DNA from: a virus
Reading direction: 5' to 3' (one strand)
Length of the DNA stretch: 37,491 nucleotides
IMG/VR virus record: IMGVR_UViG_3300020195_000083
Coordinates: 1-37,491 of that record
Shown here: positions 6,933 through 15,047 of the stretch, piece after piece
Position numbering within the stretch: position 1 is the first letter of the stretch
Layout: each line of letters opens with the position of its first letter
Translations under genes and position numbers: made by a program
The notes under the pieces: model-generated
Seen by the model: only the letters and a program-made list of their open reading frames with translations
Told to the model about the DNA's origin: nothing
Database searches by the model: none

Positions 6933-6959
6933 TCCCTGGGGTTCCTTTAAGGATATGTA

Positions 6960-7388
6960 ATGGCTACGCCGACAAACTTCAATGGCACAACCTATAACAT
7001 ACCAGCTAATGGGGAGTCTGGATGGGGTACTGACGTATCTAATCTATTGATAGCCCTCGCTACTACTTCCGCACTAAACACCACAACGACCACTTCGTCG
7101 ACTACTACTGCCCTTGATACTTATATTATCGGAACAGCTGATACTCACGTTGTTTTGACTAACACTGCTGCTAGGGCTGTGACCCTTCCGACAGGAGTCA
7201 ATGGAAGAATCTTGCGTGTCACGGACGGTGCCTCAAATTCATTTACAAATAACATCACTCTAACCCCATCAGGGAGTGACAAAATCTGGGACCCGTACAC
7301 CGGGGCTGAGGTTACGTCATTCTCCATTGATTCTGACAGCGCGACTCTAAGCATCCAATTTCGAGGAACACGCTGGTACGTCTTATAG
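6960..7388 (+). CDS. Short fibre-type protein with beta-rich tip domain
   Basis: This 142-residue protein begins with a short motif (ATPTNFNGTTYNIPANGESGW) like those at the start of phage fibre proteins. A Thr/Ser-rich linker follows (about residues 40-52), then a C-terminal beta domain with LTNTAARAVTLPTG, ILRVTDGAS and a final Trp-Tyr. That last domain is clearly related to the C-terminus of the fibre at 22235-23533 (LTNTGARAVTLPT, ITVKDGAG, final Trp-His). It is probably a virion surface or fibre component. It has an AAGGAT site before the ATG. Confidence 0.6.
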   Translation: MATPTNFNGTTYNIPANGESGWGTDVSNLLIALATTSALNTTTTTSSTTTALDTYIIGTADTHVVLTNTAARAVTLPTGVNGRILRVTDGASNSFTNNITLTPSGSDKIWDPYTGAEVTSFSIDSDSATLSIQFRGTRWYVL

Positions 7389-7440
7389 CGGCTACGGCTT
7401 TTTGTACAGTAGCAAGAACCCAATATATTAAGGATTATCA

Positions 7441-9723
7441 ATGAGTTATCAAGGATTACAACCCAAAGTTAAACGAGTCCGCAATGTGGCGGGTTCAGCT
7501 CTCCGTGTACAAACAGACGACGCTCAAGCTCTAGAACTAGGTACTAACGGTTCAGCTGTTATTACTATTTCAGGTGCCGGTGTTGCTCAGATTGCATCGT
7601 CTAATATCGTTACAGCGTCTTCAACCGATACGTTGCTGAATAAAACAGTGGTTAGTTCAACTGCAGCAGTCACAGGTGCCCTTACGCTACCTTCAGGAAC
7701 AGCGGCACAACGTCCTACTCCTGCAGCGGGTATGACTCGTTTAAATACAGATTCAAATGAGTTTGAAGGCTATGCAAACGGTGCGTGGCAATCTATTGGG
7801 GGTGGGCTTAACGAGCAACCTGTCAAAAACTACCTAAAAACTTATGCTACGGCTGCAGTAGCCCCTGGCACACTTTCTACGCTTGCTTCCGCAACGGCTA
7901 ACCTCGTTTCGCTCGCTGCTTTCTATGCTGACTCAACATCGGGTTCTGCTGCACTTACTCAGTCAACATCTACTGCTCTCAGAGGCCCTTTTAACTACTT
8001 AACTGTTCTTTCCGGCGCAGCTTTAGCGGGTACAACATTTTTCCAATTCCCTGCATTTGCACTTGAATCTAGTGACCTCGGTAAACCTATTTCGTTATCC
8101 TTCGATGTTACGGGAAGCACACTCTTCTCTGACTGGGACGTTGTAGTAGTTAGATATAATTCTAGCGGTGTACACCAAGAAATATTGCCAGTAGCAGGCA
8201 CAGTTGCAAGTAGCTCAGCAACCCCACCGTCCTCAGGATTGCCTACTGGGACAAGCACATTTAATGGACTTTTTGTCTCAGGTAGCACTGCGGGTGACCT
8301 TTATGCTGTACGTCCTCGTCGTCTTGCCAATGCAGTAAACATTCGTTTGGATACGTTATTTGCAGGAAATCAGCCAATTAGGTTAGGCGCTGCAGTAACA
8401 GACCCTATTGCGTTTACACCAAGTACTACTCAGGGCTTTGGTACTATCTCAAGCAATGCTTTAACGTATCGGCGCGTAGGTGCATTTATGCATATTAGCG
8501 GTCGATTTACCACCGGCACGGTTGATGCGTCGGAAGCGCGTATAGGGCTACCTTCCGGGTTGGTTATTGGTGACCAGTTAGGTGCTGGGATAGGTTTAAT
8601 TACTGGCAGGTGGCATCGGAATCTTGCGACTGCAAGTACGCGAAAACGCGGCACAATAATTATGGCACCCGGTAACGCCTACGTTACATTTGCAACTGAC
8701 GACTACACGGCAGCGGTAGGTCCTGGATCATCACAATTAGGGAATTCGATATTCAACAACACCGAACTCCTTTGGATTGACGCTTACGTACCAATTTCAG
8801 GCTGGTCTAGTAATCAAACGTCAGCAGATAGAGCGGTTGAGGAATATTCATCAAACTCATCTACTGCAACAACGGGGGACGAGACTACATTATTTGTTAA
8901 CGGCGCAAGTGGTAGTCTTATCGCCGCAATAACCTCGGGCGGTAAACGTCGAGTTCGGTTTCCAACGCCTATCCTAGCTACGGACGGAATGATCACGGAA
9001 GTGGATTTAGATGGGACTGGGCGCTGGTCACCAGTCGGCGCTATTCAAAACAGTACAAGCCGCGCCGTTGATATCTATACAGTGCAAAACACCGTGAGTT
9101 ATGGCATTTCACAACCATCAGCGGCAAACAGCACTGATGCTGACGTGTTCTTTGGAACATACCGCTCTACAAGAGACTCAACGAGTTGGGGCGGCGCAGG
9201 CTCTGCGTGGAGCACAGTCTCTGGTAGCGCTCGCTGGCGTGTTCGCAAAGTCGCATCGGGCGCTCAAATTGGTGGAGCAATCGGTGCTAGGAATGTTGTT
9301 GGTGATGTGACTGGTACTACCGTACCTACTGGCTATATCGGTGAGAGAATTAAAAACAGCCAAACCACATTTACAAACTGCAATGCGACTACAAACAGCA
9401 CGGAAGTAATAAGCCAAGCTTTTACAGCGGGTGTTTGGGACATTAGCGCTCATTGCAATATTAAAGCGAATGGTGCAACGGTTACGGATAACGTCCTATT
9501 AGCTATCACAACTACGTCGGGAAACAACCTAACGGGTGCTGTTGCTGGAGAAAGTTACCTAGTTGGTATGATACCGTCCGGTAATAGTGTCGCGGCTATT
9601 TCAATTACCTCATGCCGGTTTGTCTTTACAGCAACAACAACTGTCTACTTTAAAGTACGCGCCGACTATAGTGCCGGAACGCCTCAATGGGTCGGACAAA
9701 TCACAGGAACGAGGGTAGGATAA
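7441..9723 (+). CDS. Large tail fibre / receptor-binding protein
   Basis: This 760-residue protein is rich in Ser, Thr, Ala, Gly and Val and has the repetitive beta character of tail fibres. Residues about 55-125 hold the TDTLLNKT and AAQRPTPAAGMTRLNTDSNE...EGYANGAWQSIGGG landmarks of a widespread fibre segment. This is followed by a large beta region with possible carbohydrate-binding modules (about 130-460), a linker, and a C-terminal domain (about 620-760) of alternating strands resembling a C1q/TNF-like jelly roll. The last residues, QWVGQITGTRVG, look like a trimer end. The AAGGATTATCAATG start is clear. It most likely contacts the host surface. Exact fold assignments are inference. Confidence 0.75.
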   Translation: MSYQGLQPKVKRVRNVAGSALRVQTDDAQALELGTNGSAVITISGAGVAQIASSNIVTASSTDTLLNKTVVSSTAAVTGALTLPSGTAAQRPTPAAGMTRLNTDSNEFEGYANGAWQSIGGGLNEQPVKNYLKTYATAAVAPGTLSTLASATANLVSLAAFYADSTSGSAALTQSTSTALRGPFNYLTVLSGAALAGTTFFQFPAFALESSDLGKPISLSFDVTGSTLFSDWDVVVVRYNSSGVHQEILPVAGTVASSSATPPSSGLPTGTSTFNGLFVSGSTAGDLYAVRPRRLANAVNIRLDTLFAGNQPIRLGAAVTDPIAFTPSTTQGFGTISSNALTYRRVGAFMHISGRFTTGTVDASEARIGLPSGLVIGDQLGAGIGLITGRWHRNLATASTRKRGTIIMAPGNAYVTFATDDYTAAVGPGSSQLGNSIFNNTELLWIDAYVPISGWSSNQTSADRAVEEYSSNSSTATTGDETTLFVNGASGSLIAAITSGGKRRVRFPTPILATDGMITEVDLDGTGRWSPVGAIQNSTSRAVDIYTVQNTVSYGISQPSAANSTDADVFFGTYRSTRDSTSWGGAGSAWSTVSGSARWRVRKVASGAQIGGAIGARNVVGDVTGTTVPTGYIGERIKNSQTTFTNCNATTNSTEVISQAFTAGVWDISAHCNIKANGATVTDNVLLAITTTSGNNLTGAVAGESYLVGMIPSGNSVAAISITSCRFVFTATTTVYFKVRADYSAGTPQWVGQITGTRVG

Positions 9724-9724
9724 T

Positions 9725-9922
9725 ATGCCATTTTTCATTCAAAAAGCATCAGCAGTACCTGAACAATTCCCTAGTTTACCCCCGGAATCGATTGTGCAAT
9801 GGAAGGAACAGTTAGCAGCGGAGGACGACCCAGCTCTGTTTATCGAGGTAGGTAGTGCTGAGGGAGTTGAACAAGCTTATAGGGAGGCGGTAACTAATGA
9901 CGTTAATCCAATTACCCCTTAA
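9725..9922 (+). CDS. Small hypothetical protein downstream of the fibre
   Basis: This 65-residue acidic protein starts one base after the fibre stop, so it is translated with it. Proline-rich in the first third (PEQFPSLPPES), it then has an amphipathic helix (WKEQLAAEDDPALF) and an acidic tail. Small genes directly behind fibre genes are often fibre assembly chaperones or accessory pieces; that is a positional guess. Its 3' end overlaps the next gene by 26 bases. Confidence 0.55.
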   Translation: MPFFIQKASAVPEQFPSLPPESIVQWKEQLAAEDDPALFIEVGSAEGVEQAYREAVTNDVNPITP

Positions 9923-10271
9923 AACCGTAAGCGAACAGATTATAGCCCCGTCGCCCCCTCAAGTAGTACCTCAGCCCGCTGCTGAATATACGCTTGTTGT
10001 CCCGGTGTCGGGCGAAACTGTCAATGTAGGTTCAAATAGGGCTGGTATTATTATCAACCCCGTCTCGACTATAGCGACGTTAACTATTGTCTTACCTGAG
10101 AACCCTACGGATAGGCAGGTATGTACAATCGCAGGGGGCAGCTGTTCCGTCATTCTTGTTACGCTAGTTTCATCTGCTTCTATTGCGAGCGAAATTAACT
10201 CTCTAGCAAGCGGCGCAAGTGTGCATTACTATTACCACTCAGCACAAAACACATGGTACAGGGTGGGGTAA
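9897..10271 (+). CDS. Short fibre-tip-like protein
   Basis: This 124-residue protein has a Pro/Gln-rich linker (residues about 15-30) and then a beta-rich domain: VPVSGETVNVGSN, AGIIINP, LTIVLPENP and a final NTWYRVG. The pattern of strands ending in an aromatic pair parallels the C-terminal domains of the proteins at 6960-7388 and 22235-23533. It may be a third copy of that domain on its own gene. A GGGAGG site lies eight bases before the ATG at 9897. Likely a virion surface component. Confidence 0.55.
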   Translation: MTLIQLPLKTVSEQIIAPSPPQVVPQPAAEYTLVVPVSGETVNVGSNRAGIIINPVSTIATLTIVLPENPTDRQVCTIAGGSCSVILVTLVSSASIASEINSLASGASVHYYYHSAQNTWYRVG

Positions 10272-10273
10272 TT

Positions 10274-10699
10274 ATGAGCATTTTTAATAAAATGACGGAT
10301 GAAGAGAAGATTGCGTGGTTGACGGAACATGCTGAAGAATTTTGGTCCTACGAGCAAGATTCTCACATAAACGGTAAAGAGCATGATTTACTTGTTGATA
10401 TTGTTCAACAAATGGATATTAACGATTTAAAGTTCGACGTACTGAGGGCAAAAGAAAGGCTCGTTGCGTTGGAGACCCCCCCAGCCCCTGAATCCTCTAG
10501 AGCCCTTCAATTGGCTCTGAGTGCTCTTAATATGTCAAAGCTAGTGGAGACTAAACTCGGCCGCTTACAAGAGCACTTAGACTCCATTCCGGCACCTAAA
10601 GAAGTGCAAGCCCCTAAAATACACCCAATGTACGCCTACAGTATCATGCTATCGTTAATAATATCATCACTCGCTGTCATCATGGCATTACTCAAATAA
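10274..10699 (+). CDS. C-terminally membrane-anchored protein
   Basis: This 141-residue protein has an acidic helical N-terminal part (KMTDEEKIAWLTEHAEEF...), a coiled-coil-like middle (RAKERLVALE..., KLGRLQEHLDSI) and a single C-terminal membrane helix (YSIMLSLIISSLAVIMALL, about residues 120-140) ending in Lys. Tail-anchored topology such as this is seen in some class III-like holins and phage membrane accessory proteins. Its place among virion genes argues neither way. Start chosen at 10274 with GGGG upstream. Confidence 0.55.
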   Translation: MSIFNKMTDEEKIAWLTEHAEEFWSYEQDSHINGKEHDLLVDIVQQMDINDLKFDVLRAKERLVALETPPAPESSRALQLALSALNMSKLVETKLGRLQEHLDSIPAPKEVQAPKIHPMYAYSIMLSLIISSLAVIMALLK

Positions 10700-10712
10700 A
10701 GGATTCGATTTC

Positions 10713-10985
10713 ATGGACGTAGCAGCTATCAAAATGCAGAAATTACAAGAACTTATTGACCAGATGAATGGAATCATGAGTGAATCACCGGAAGGTGAAG
10801 ATGCGCCCGTTGACGTTGAAGCCGCTGTAGCGGAATTAGGAGAAGTAGCACCTGAAGAGAGCGCCCCCGCTTCCCCAGAATCAATGGAAGAAGAGGATGA
10901 ACTAGGTTCTCAAATGAAAGGGTTCTTTAAACCAAAACAACCCGAAGAGAAACGTAAAGTCGCCCCAATGATGCTTAAAAAATAA
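10713..10985 (+). CDS. Small acidic protein upstream of adaptor
   Basis: This 90-residue protein has an N-terminal helix (AIKMQKLQELIDQMNGIM), a long Glu/Pro/Ala-rich acidic middle that is probably disordered, and a basic C-terminus (FFKPKQPEEKRKVAPMMLKK). It starts after an AAAGGATT site and ends 11 bases before the adaptor gene. It could be a minor virion or assembly protein. No family recognised. Confidence 0.5.
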   Translation: MDVAAIKMQKLQELIDQMNGIMSESPEGEDAPVDVEAAVAELGEVAPEESAPASPESMEEEDELGSQMKGFFKPKQPEEKRKVAPMMLKK

Positions 10986-10996
10986 GGGGTTTACCC

Positions 10997-11941
10997 GTGG
11001 CCACAATCGATACCCTCATTGCTGACGTAAAAAGAGACGTTATCGGCGCTAGTTATAGTCTCAACATCACTGATGCTGAGATTGTACGTTTTGCGTCCGA
11101 GGAACTCCAAAACAACATTACCCCGTTTATCATGACGATGCGGAGTGAGTACTTTGTTCGCAAAGACTCCGTTCCTGTCGTATCGGGCCAAACTAAGTAC
11201 CGTATCCCGTATCGAGCTATTGGCAGGTCTTTGCGTGACCTGAAATATTCAACCGGTACATCAAATGGTGTCTTTAGTCTCCCGCAAATCGCCATTGAAG
11301 ATATCCACCTCTTTACAGCCTCATCGAGTTCCCCAAGCGGCTTCTATATCATGGGTGATAATTACGTCGTCCTAAGTGATTCCCTAGATACCGCGGGCTC
11401 GTTTGAGGTTTGGTATGCCCTTAGACCGAATAGTTTAACCCAATCTGCAAACGCAAGACTCGTTAGCTCTGTCGGCGTCAGTTTAGGTCAAATCGTGCTC
11501 TCGGGAACAGCCCCATCGAGTTGGGTTGTCGGGACCCAAATTGATATTATAGACAACGTTCCAGGATATGAGACCAAAGCCATGGATTTAACTATAACTA
11601 ATATAGTTGGTCCAGTTTTGACAGTATCTGGTCTTACGGCGGCTCAAGGAATCGTGGCAAATAACTGGGTTTCGATTGCCGAGACCTCACCTGTTATCCA
11701 ACTCCCTCAAGAGGCCTATACGAGTCTTTTGTTAGCTACATGTACACGATATCTACAAGCAATCGACGACTTAGAAGCAATGGGGGCCGTGCAAGGTCGT
11801 CTAATTGAGTCAAAACGTCAACTTAGTCAACTACTCGCACCCCGCGTTGCAGGAGAAAACCAAGTCGTTATTCAACGTAATGGGTTATTGAGACAACGCA
11901 CAGGCCGCAGTATGGCAAGACAGCCCTTTAGACTGCTTTAA
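10997..11941 (+). CDS. Head-tail adaptor / tail tubular protein A-like
   Basis: This 314-residue protein starts with TLIADVKRDVIGASYSLNITDAE, an N-terminal helical segment like those of podovirus adaptors (T7 gp11-like, P22 gp4-like), then VVSGQTKYRIPYRAIG and YVVLSDS beta segments, and a C-terminal helical part (QEAYTSLLLATCTRYLQAID). Adaptors join the portal ring to the tail nozzle. The large nozzle-like protein and the portal lie immediately downstream. The start codon is GTG at 10997, preceded by AAGGGG; no ATG alternative fits the N-terminus. Confidence 0.7.
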   Translation: MATIDTLIADVKRDVIGASYSLNITDAEIVRFASEELQNNITPFIMTMRSEYFVRKDSVPVVSGQTKYRIPYRAIGRSLRDLKYSTGTSNGVFSLPQIAIEDIHLFTASSSSPSGFYIMGDNYVVLSDSLDTAGSFEVWYALRPNSLTQSANARLVSSVGVSLGQIVLSGTAPSSWVVGTQIDIIDNVPGYETKAMDLTITNIVGPVLTVSGLTAAQGIVANNWVSIAETSPVIQLPQEAYTSLLLATCTRYLQAIDDLEAMGAVQGRLIESKRQLSQLLAPRVAGENQVVIQRNGLLRQRTGRSMARQPFRLL

Positions 11942-11951
11942 GGAGTGATTC

Positions 11952-14900
11952 ATGGATAGGCAAGCTCTAAAAACGTTTAAAGGTCTCATTCAGCAGCCAA
12001 ACTCATTTAACCCCGAAGACGTTATGGGGTCCTTTGAAGTATTTGATAACGTATACGTTTCCAAAGATAACATTGTCTCTAAAAGACGCGGATTTGCGAC
12101 GTGGTCAACTCCAGCCGCAAACGTGACTTATAAAAATATTACTTATTACGATAATAAATTAATTGCTATAGCCAACGCTACGAGTGGTAACCCAGCGTAC
12201 TCCATTGCTTCAACAGGGACCCCTACCACGTTAACCGCTTATACAGGTACTCCGACCACAACTATTAGTTTTACCCCTCGCTCAGCCCAAGCAAATAAAA
12301 ATCTCTATTTTACGACGGATAAGGGCATCTATAAGCTAACCTCAGGTACTTCGACCTACGAACAGTCTGGCGTTCCGCCTGGGCTCGATTTGACGTCAAA
12401 ATGGCTAAATGTAAATACCGGTGAGATTCCACCTAACTCTCAAGTAGCCCATAGAGCACTTTTTAGTAAAACTGACGCTAACGGGTCTTTACTTTTGTCA
12501 GCTCCTACTGCTTTTGCCGTACTTATCAATAACGTGTATGCAGATAAGGTTTGGAGTCAGACAACGACGACTTTAACTATTACGGACTCAACCCACCCTT
12601 TTACAGCGGCTGACGTTGGGACTCGAAATCTCTACATATTAACGTCCTCGCGGTCAGCTCAAAAAAAGGTGTCTACAGTACCTAATGCGGGCTGGACTAT
12701 TACGGCTGTCACGGTAGGAGTGTCTTTTGCTGTAACAGTATCAGAGAGTTTTACCGGAGGCGGGGCTGCCACCGATATATTAACGTACGGTGTTTTCCGT
12801 ACACCCGTTCTAGATTTTACCTTGCCTGAACAGATACAAACTACTGACTATATTTATCAAATTTACCGTTCATCGAATACTTACACAGATATCGTAAGTG
12901 TAACAACCGGGGAAAACTTAGCAGCACCTTCAGACTACGCTCTCATTGATGAAACAAACATAGGTTCGGCGGACATCACAGCAGGTTATATACGTTATGT
13001 AGATGAACTACCGGATAGCCTTAGAAACGGTGCTGAACTCTACACTAACCCCGGCAATCGCGAGGGAGAGGCCCAAGCCAACTTTAGAGCCCCTTATTCA
13101 GCTGATTTAACATTATACAAAAACTACTTGTTTTTTAGTGACTGTACAACCTTGCAAAGATTGACTTTTGGGTTAATCACGACGACAGGGATGACGGGTA
13201 ACAACGCTACCGATTCCAACAATACTTTGCTGTCTTTACTGCAAGGCGCAACGACTAACACTTATAGATTCCGTACCGGAGTTGGTAATAGGTCGGTTAA
13301 CGCGGAGTCCGTAAGTTATGCTGGTTCAACCCTGACTATCAACTACACTGCGCATAATCTTCAGGTTGGGGACGTAATCAATGTAAGATTTACGTCGGGT
13401 ATAACAGGTACTCTGTCAGGCTCTTATACCATTGCCACGGCTGCCACGAATTCGTTTACGATCACAGCGGCGGGTTTAACTCTTGCTGCAACCAGACTTG
13501 TTGAATTTGAAGGTTTAACAAATACAGGCGGGGATAGGCTTGTTTATCTTGCTGCTACGGCTTCCGTAGGGATTAACTTGCAAGAAACAGTGCTTAACCT
13601 TGTCAAAGCTATCAATCGAAACGGTTCTTCCGTTGCTGATGCCTTCTATACGAGTGCAGTGCAGGGGGTGCCTGGACAGATGGCCATAGCCTCAAAAAAT
13701 CCTAATGAAGCCGTTATACAAGTTAAGATATCAACCACTGGAGCGGGTAACGCCTTTATTCCAGCGATTCCTACAGCTTATAGCACCACATTCCAAAGCA
13801 AAGCCGACTCACAACCGAGTTCGATGTACTTTAGTAAACTGAATGAGCCCGAAGCCGTTCCTCTAGTCAACTTTATCAACATAGGGTCGTCTACTTCTAG
13901 AATTCTACGAGTGTTGGCTTTGCGTGACTCGCTAATTATTTTGAAAGAGGACGGGGTTTTTAGGCTTAACGGTGATAGCCCTGCCGGGTTCAGTGTTACC
14001 GCTCTAGATAACACAATTATCTGTGCTTCCGCTAACTCAGCAGCGGTACTCAATAACACAGTTTTTTGCCTATCAAACCAGGGCGTGGTTAGAATTAGCG
14101 AATCTGATGTACAGATTATGAGCCGACAAATTGAGCCCCTTGTAGTGTCGATTTTAGGGCAATCAGGGCTTAATGACGTAACCTTTGGCGTTGCTTATGA
14201 AGCTGAACGTCTTTACCTATTAACAACAAAACAGCCCAACTCTGCGATATTAACAACTTACTGCTATAACTACCTTACAAACGCGTGGTCAACCTGGGAC
14301 AAGCTCTGCACCGGCGGGGTAGTAAACCCTACGGATAACGTGTTGTACTTGTTGTCAAACGATGCAGCTCCGACTGTTTATAAAGAACGCAAGCTGTATC
14401 AAAAGACTGACTACTGTGATGAGAGTTATTCGACGACGTGCGTTTCTGTAGCAACGGGGGGCATGACTGCGACAATGACACTTCCGGGAGCTATAGTTCC
14501 TCAAGCTGGGGACGTACTCGTCTATAACGACACAATTCACAGAATACTGACAGCTACCCCTAGCTCGGGTACAGATTACATATTAACGTTTGGTCGGTCA
14601 GTCAACTTTGTAGCAACGAACAGTGTCACATTGTACGGGCGTATTGTTTCAACAATGAGAACATCCCCTCTACATGGTGAAGACGTAGGGAATCTGAAGG
14701 TCTTTAGTCAACTTCAACTCCATTTCAGGGCGTTTCTATGCTCTAAACTCTCCATTGACTTTGGGAATGAGAAATTTAACTCAACGGGCGCTTTTGAATG
14801 GTCCGCTAGCCTGGACTCAGGATGGGGATTCGGGGCTTGGGGGTTTAGCGTTTGGGGTGATGAAGAGGCATTAGATATACCGTTTAAGACGTCCTCAGCC

Positions 14901-15047
14901 CCTATTCTCAGAACGTATGTTAACCGAGACGCTGCCCGTGGTACGTTTCTACAGTGTATATTTGTGCACTCTCTTGCAGCAGAACCTCTAGATTTACAAG
15001 AGATTACGTTGTACTCTAGACCTTATAAAGCGAGGGTGTCCAAATGA
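11952..15047 (+). CDS. Tail nozzle-like protein, 1031 residues
   Basis: This very large beta-rich protein follows a perfect AAGGAG site and its stop overlaps the portal start (ATGA). The N-terminus FNPEDVMGSFEVFDNVYVSKDNIVSKR and repeated short strands resemble podovirus nozzle or tail tubular B proteins, which form the tube below the adaptor. At about 794 residues the T7 nozzle is shorter. The extra length here comes from beta domains around residues 440-560 (YAGSTLTINYTAHNLQVGDV is one landmark) that look like immunoglobulin-like or tail-decoration inserts. A propeller-like run (LRVLALRDSLIILKEDGVFRL ...) follows at about 650-780. Assignment rests on position and general pattern. Confidence 0.65.
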   Translation: MDRQALKTFKGLIQQPNSFNPEDVMGSFEVFDNVYVSKDNIVSKRRGFATWSTPAANVTYKNITYYDNKLIAIANATSGNPAYSIASTGTPTTLTAYTGTPTTTISFTPRSAQANKNLYFTTDKGIYKLTSGTSTYEQSGVPPGLDLTSKWLNVNTGEIPPNSQVAHRALFSKTDANGSLLLSAPTAFAVLINNVYADKVWSQTTTTLTITDSTHPFTAADVGTRNLYILTSSRSAQKKVSTVPNAGWTITAVTVGVSFAVTVSESFTGGGAATDILTYGVFRTPVLDFTLPEQIQTTDYIYQIYRSSNTYTDIVSVTTGENLAAPSDYALIDETNIGSADITAGYIRYVDELPDSLRNGAELYTNPGNREGEAQANFRAPYSADLTLYKNYLFFSDCTTLQRLTFGLITTTGMTGNNATDSNNTLLSLLQGATTNTYRFRTGVGNRSVNAESVSYAGSTLTINYTAHNLQVGDVINVRFTSGITGTLSGSYTIATAATNSFTITAAGLTLAATRLVEFEGLTNTGGDRLVYLAATASVGINLQETVLNLVKAINRNGSSVADAFYTSAVQGVPGQMAIASKNPNEAVIQVKISTTGAGNAFIPAIPTAYSTTFQSKADSQPSSMYFSKLNEPEAVPLVNFINIGSSTSRILRVLALRDSLIILKEDGVFRLNGDSPAGFSVTALDNTIICASANSAAVLNNTVFCLSNQGVVRISESDVQIMSRQIEPLVVSILGQSGLNDVTFGVAYEAERLYLLTTKQPNSAILTTYCYNYLTNAWSTWDKLCTGGVVNPTDNVLYLLSNDAAPTVYKERKLYQKTDYCDESYSTTCVSVATGGMTATMTLPGAIVPQAGDVLVYNDTIHRILTATPSSGTDYILTFGRSVNFVATNSVTLYGRIVSTMRTSPLHGEDVGNLKVFSQLQLHFRAFLCSKLSIDFGNEKFNSTGAFEWSASLDSGWGFGAWGFSVWGDEEALDIPFKTSSAPILRTYVNRDAARGTFLQCIFVHSLAAEPLDLQEITLYSRPYKARVSK

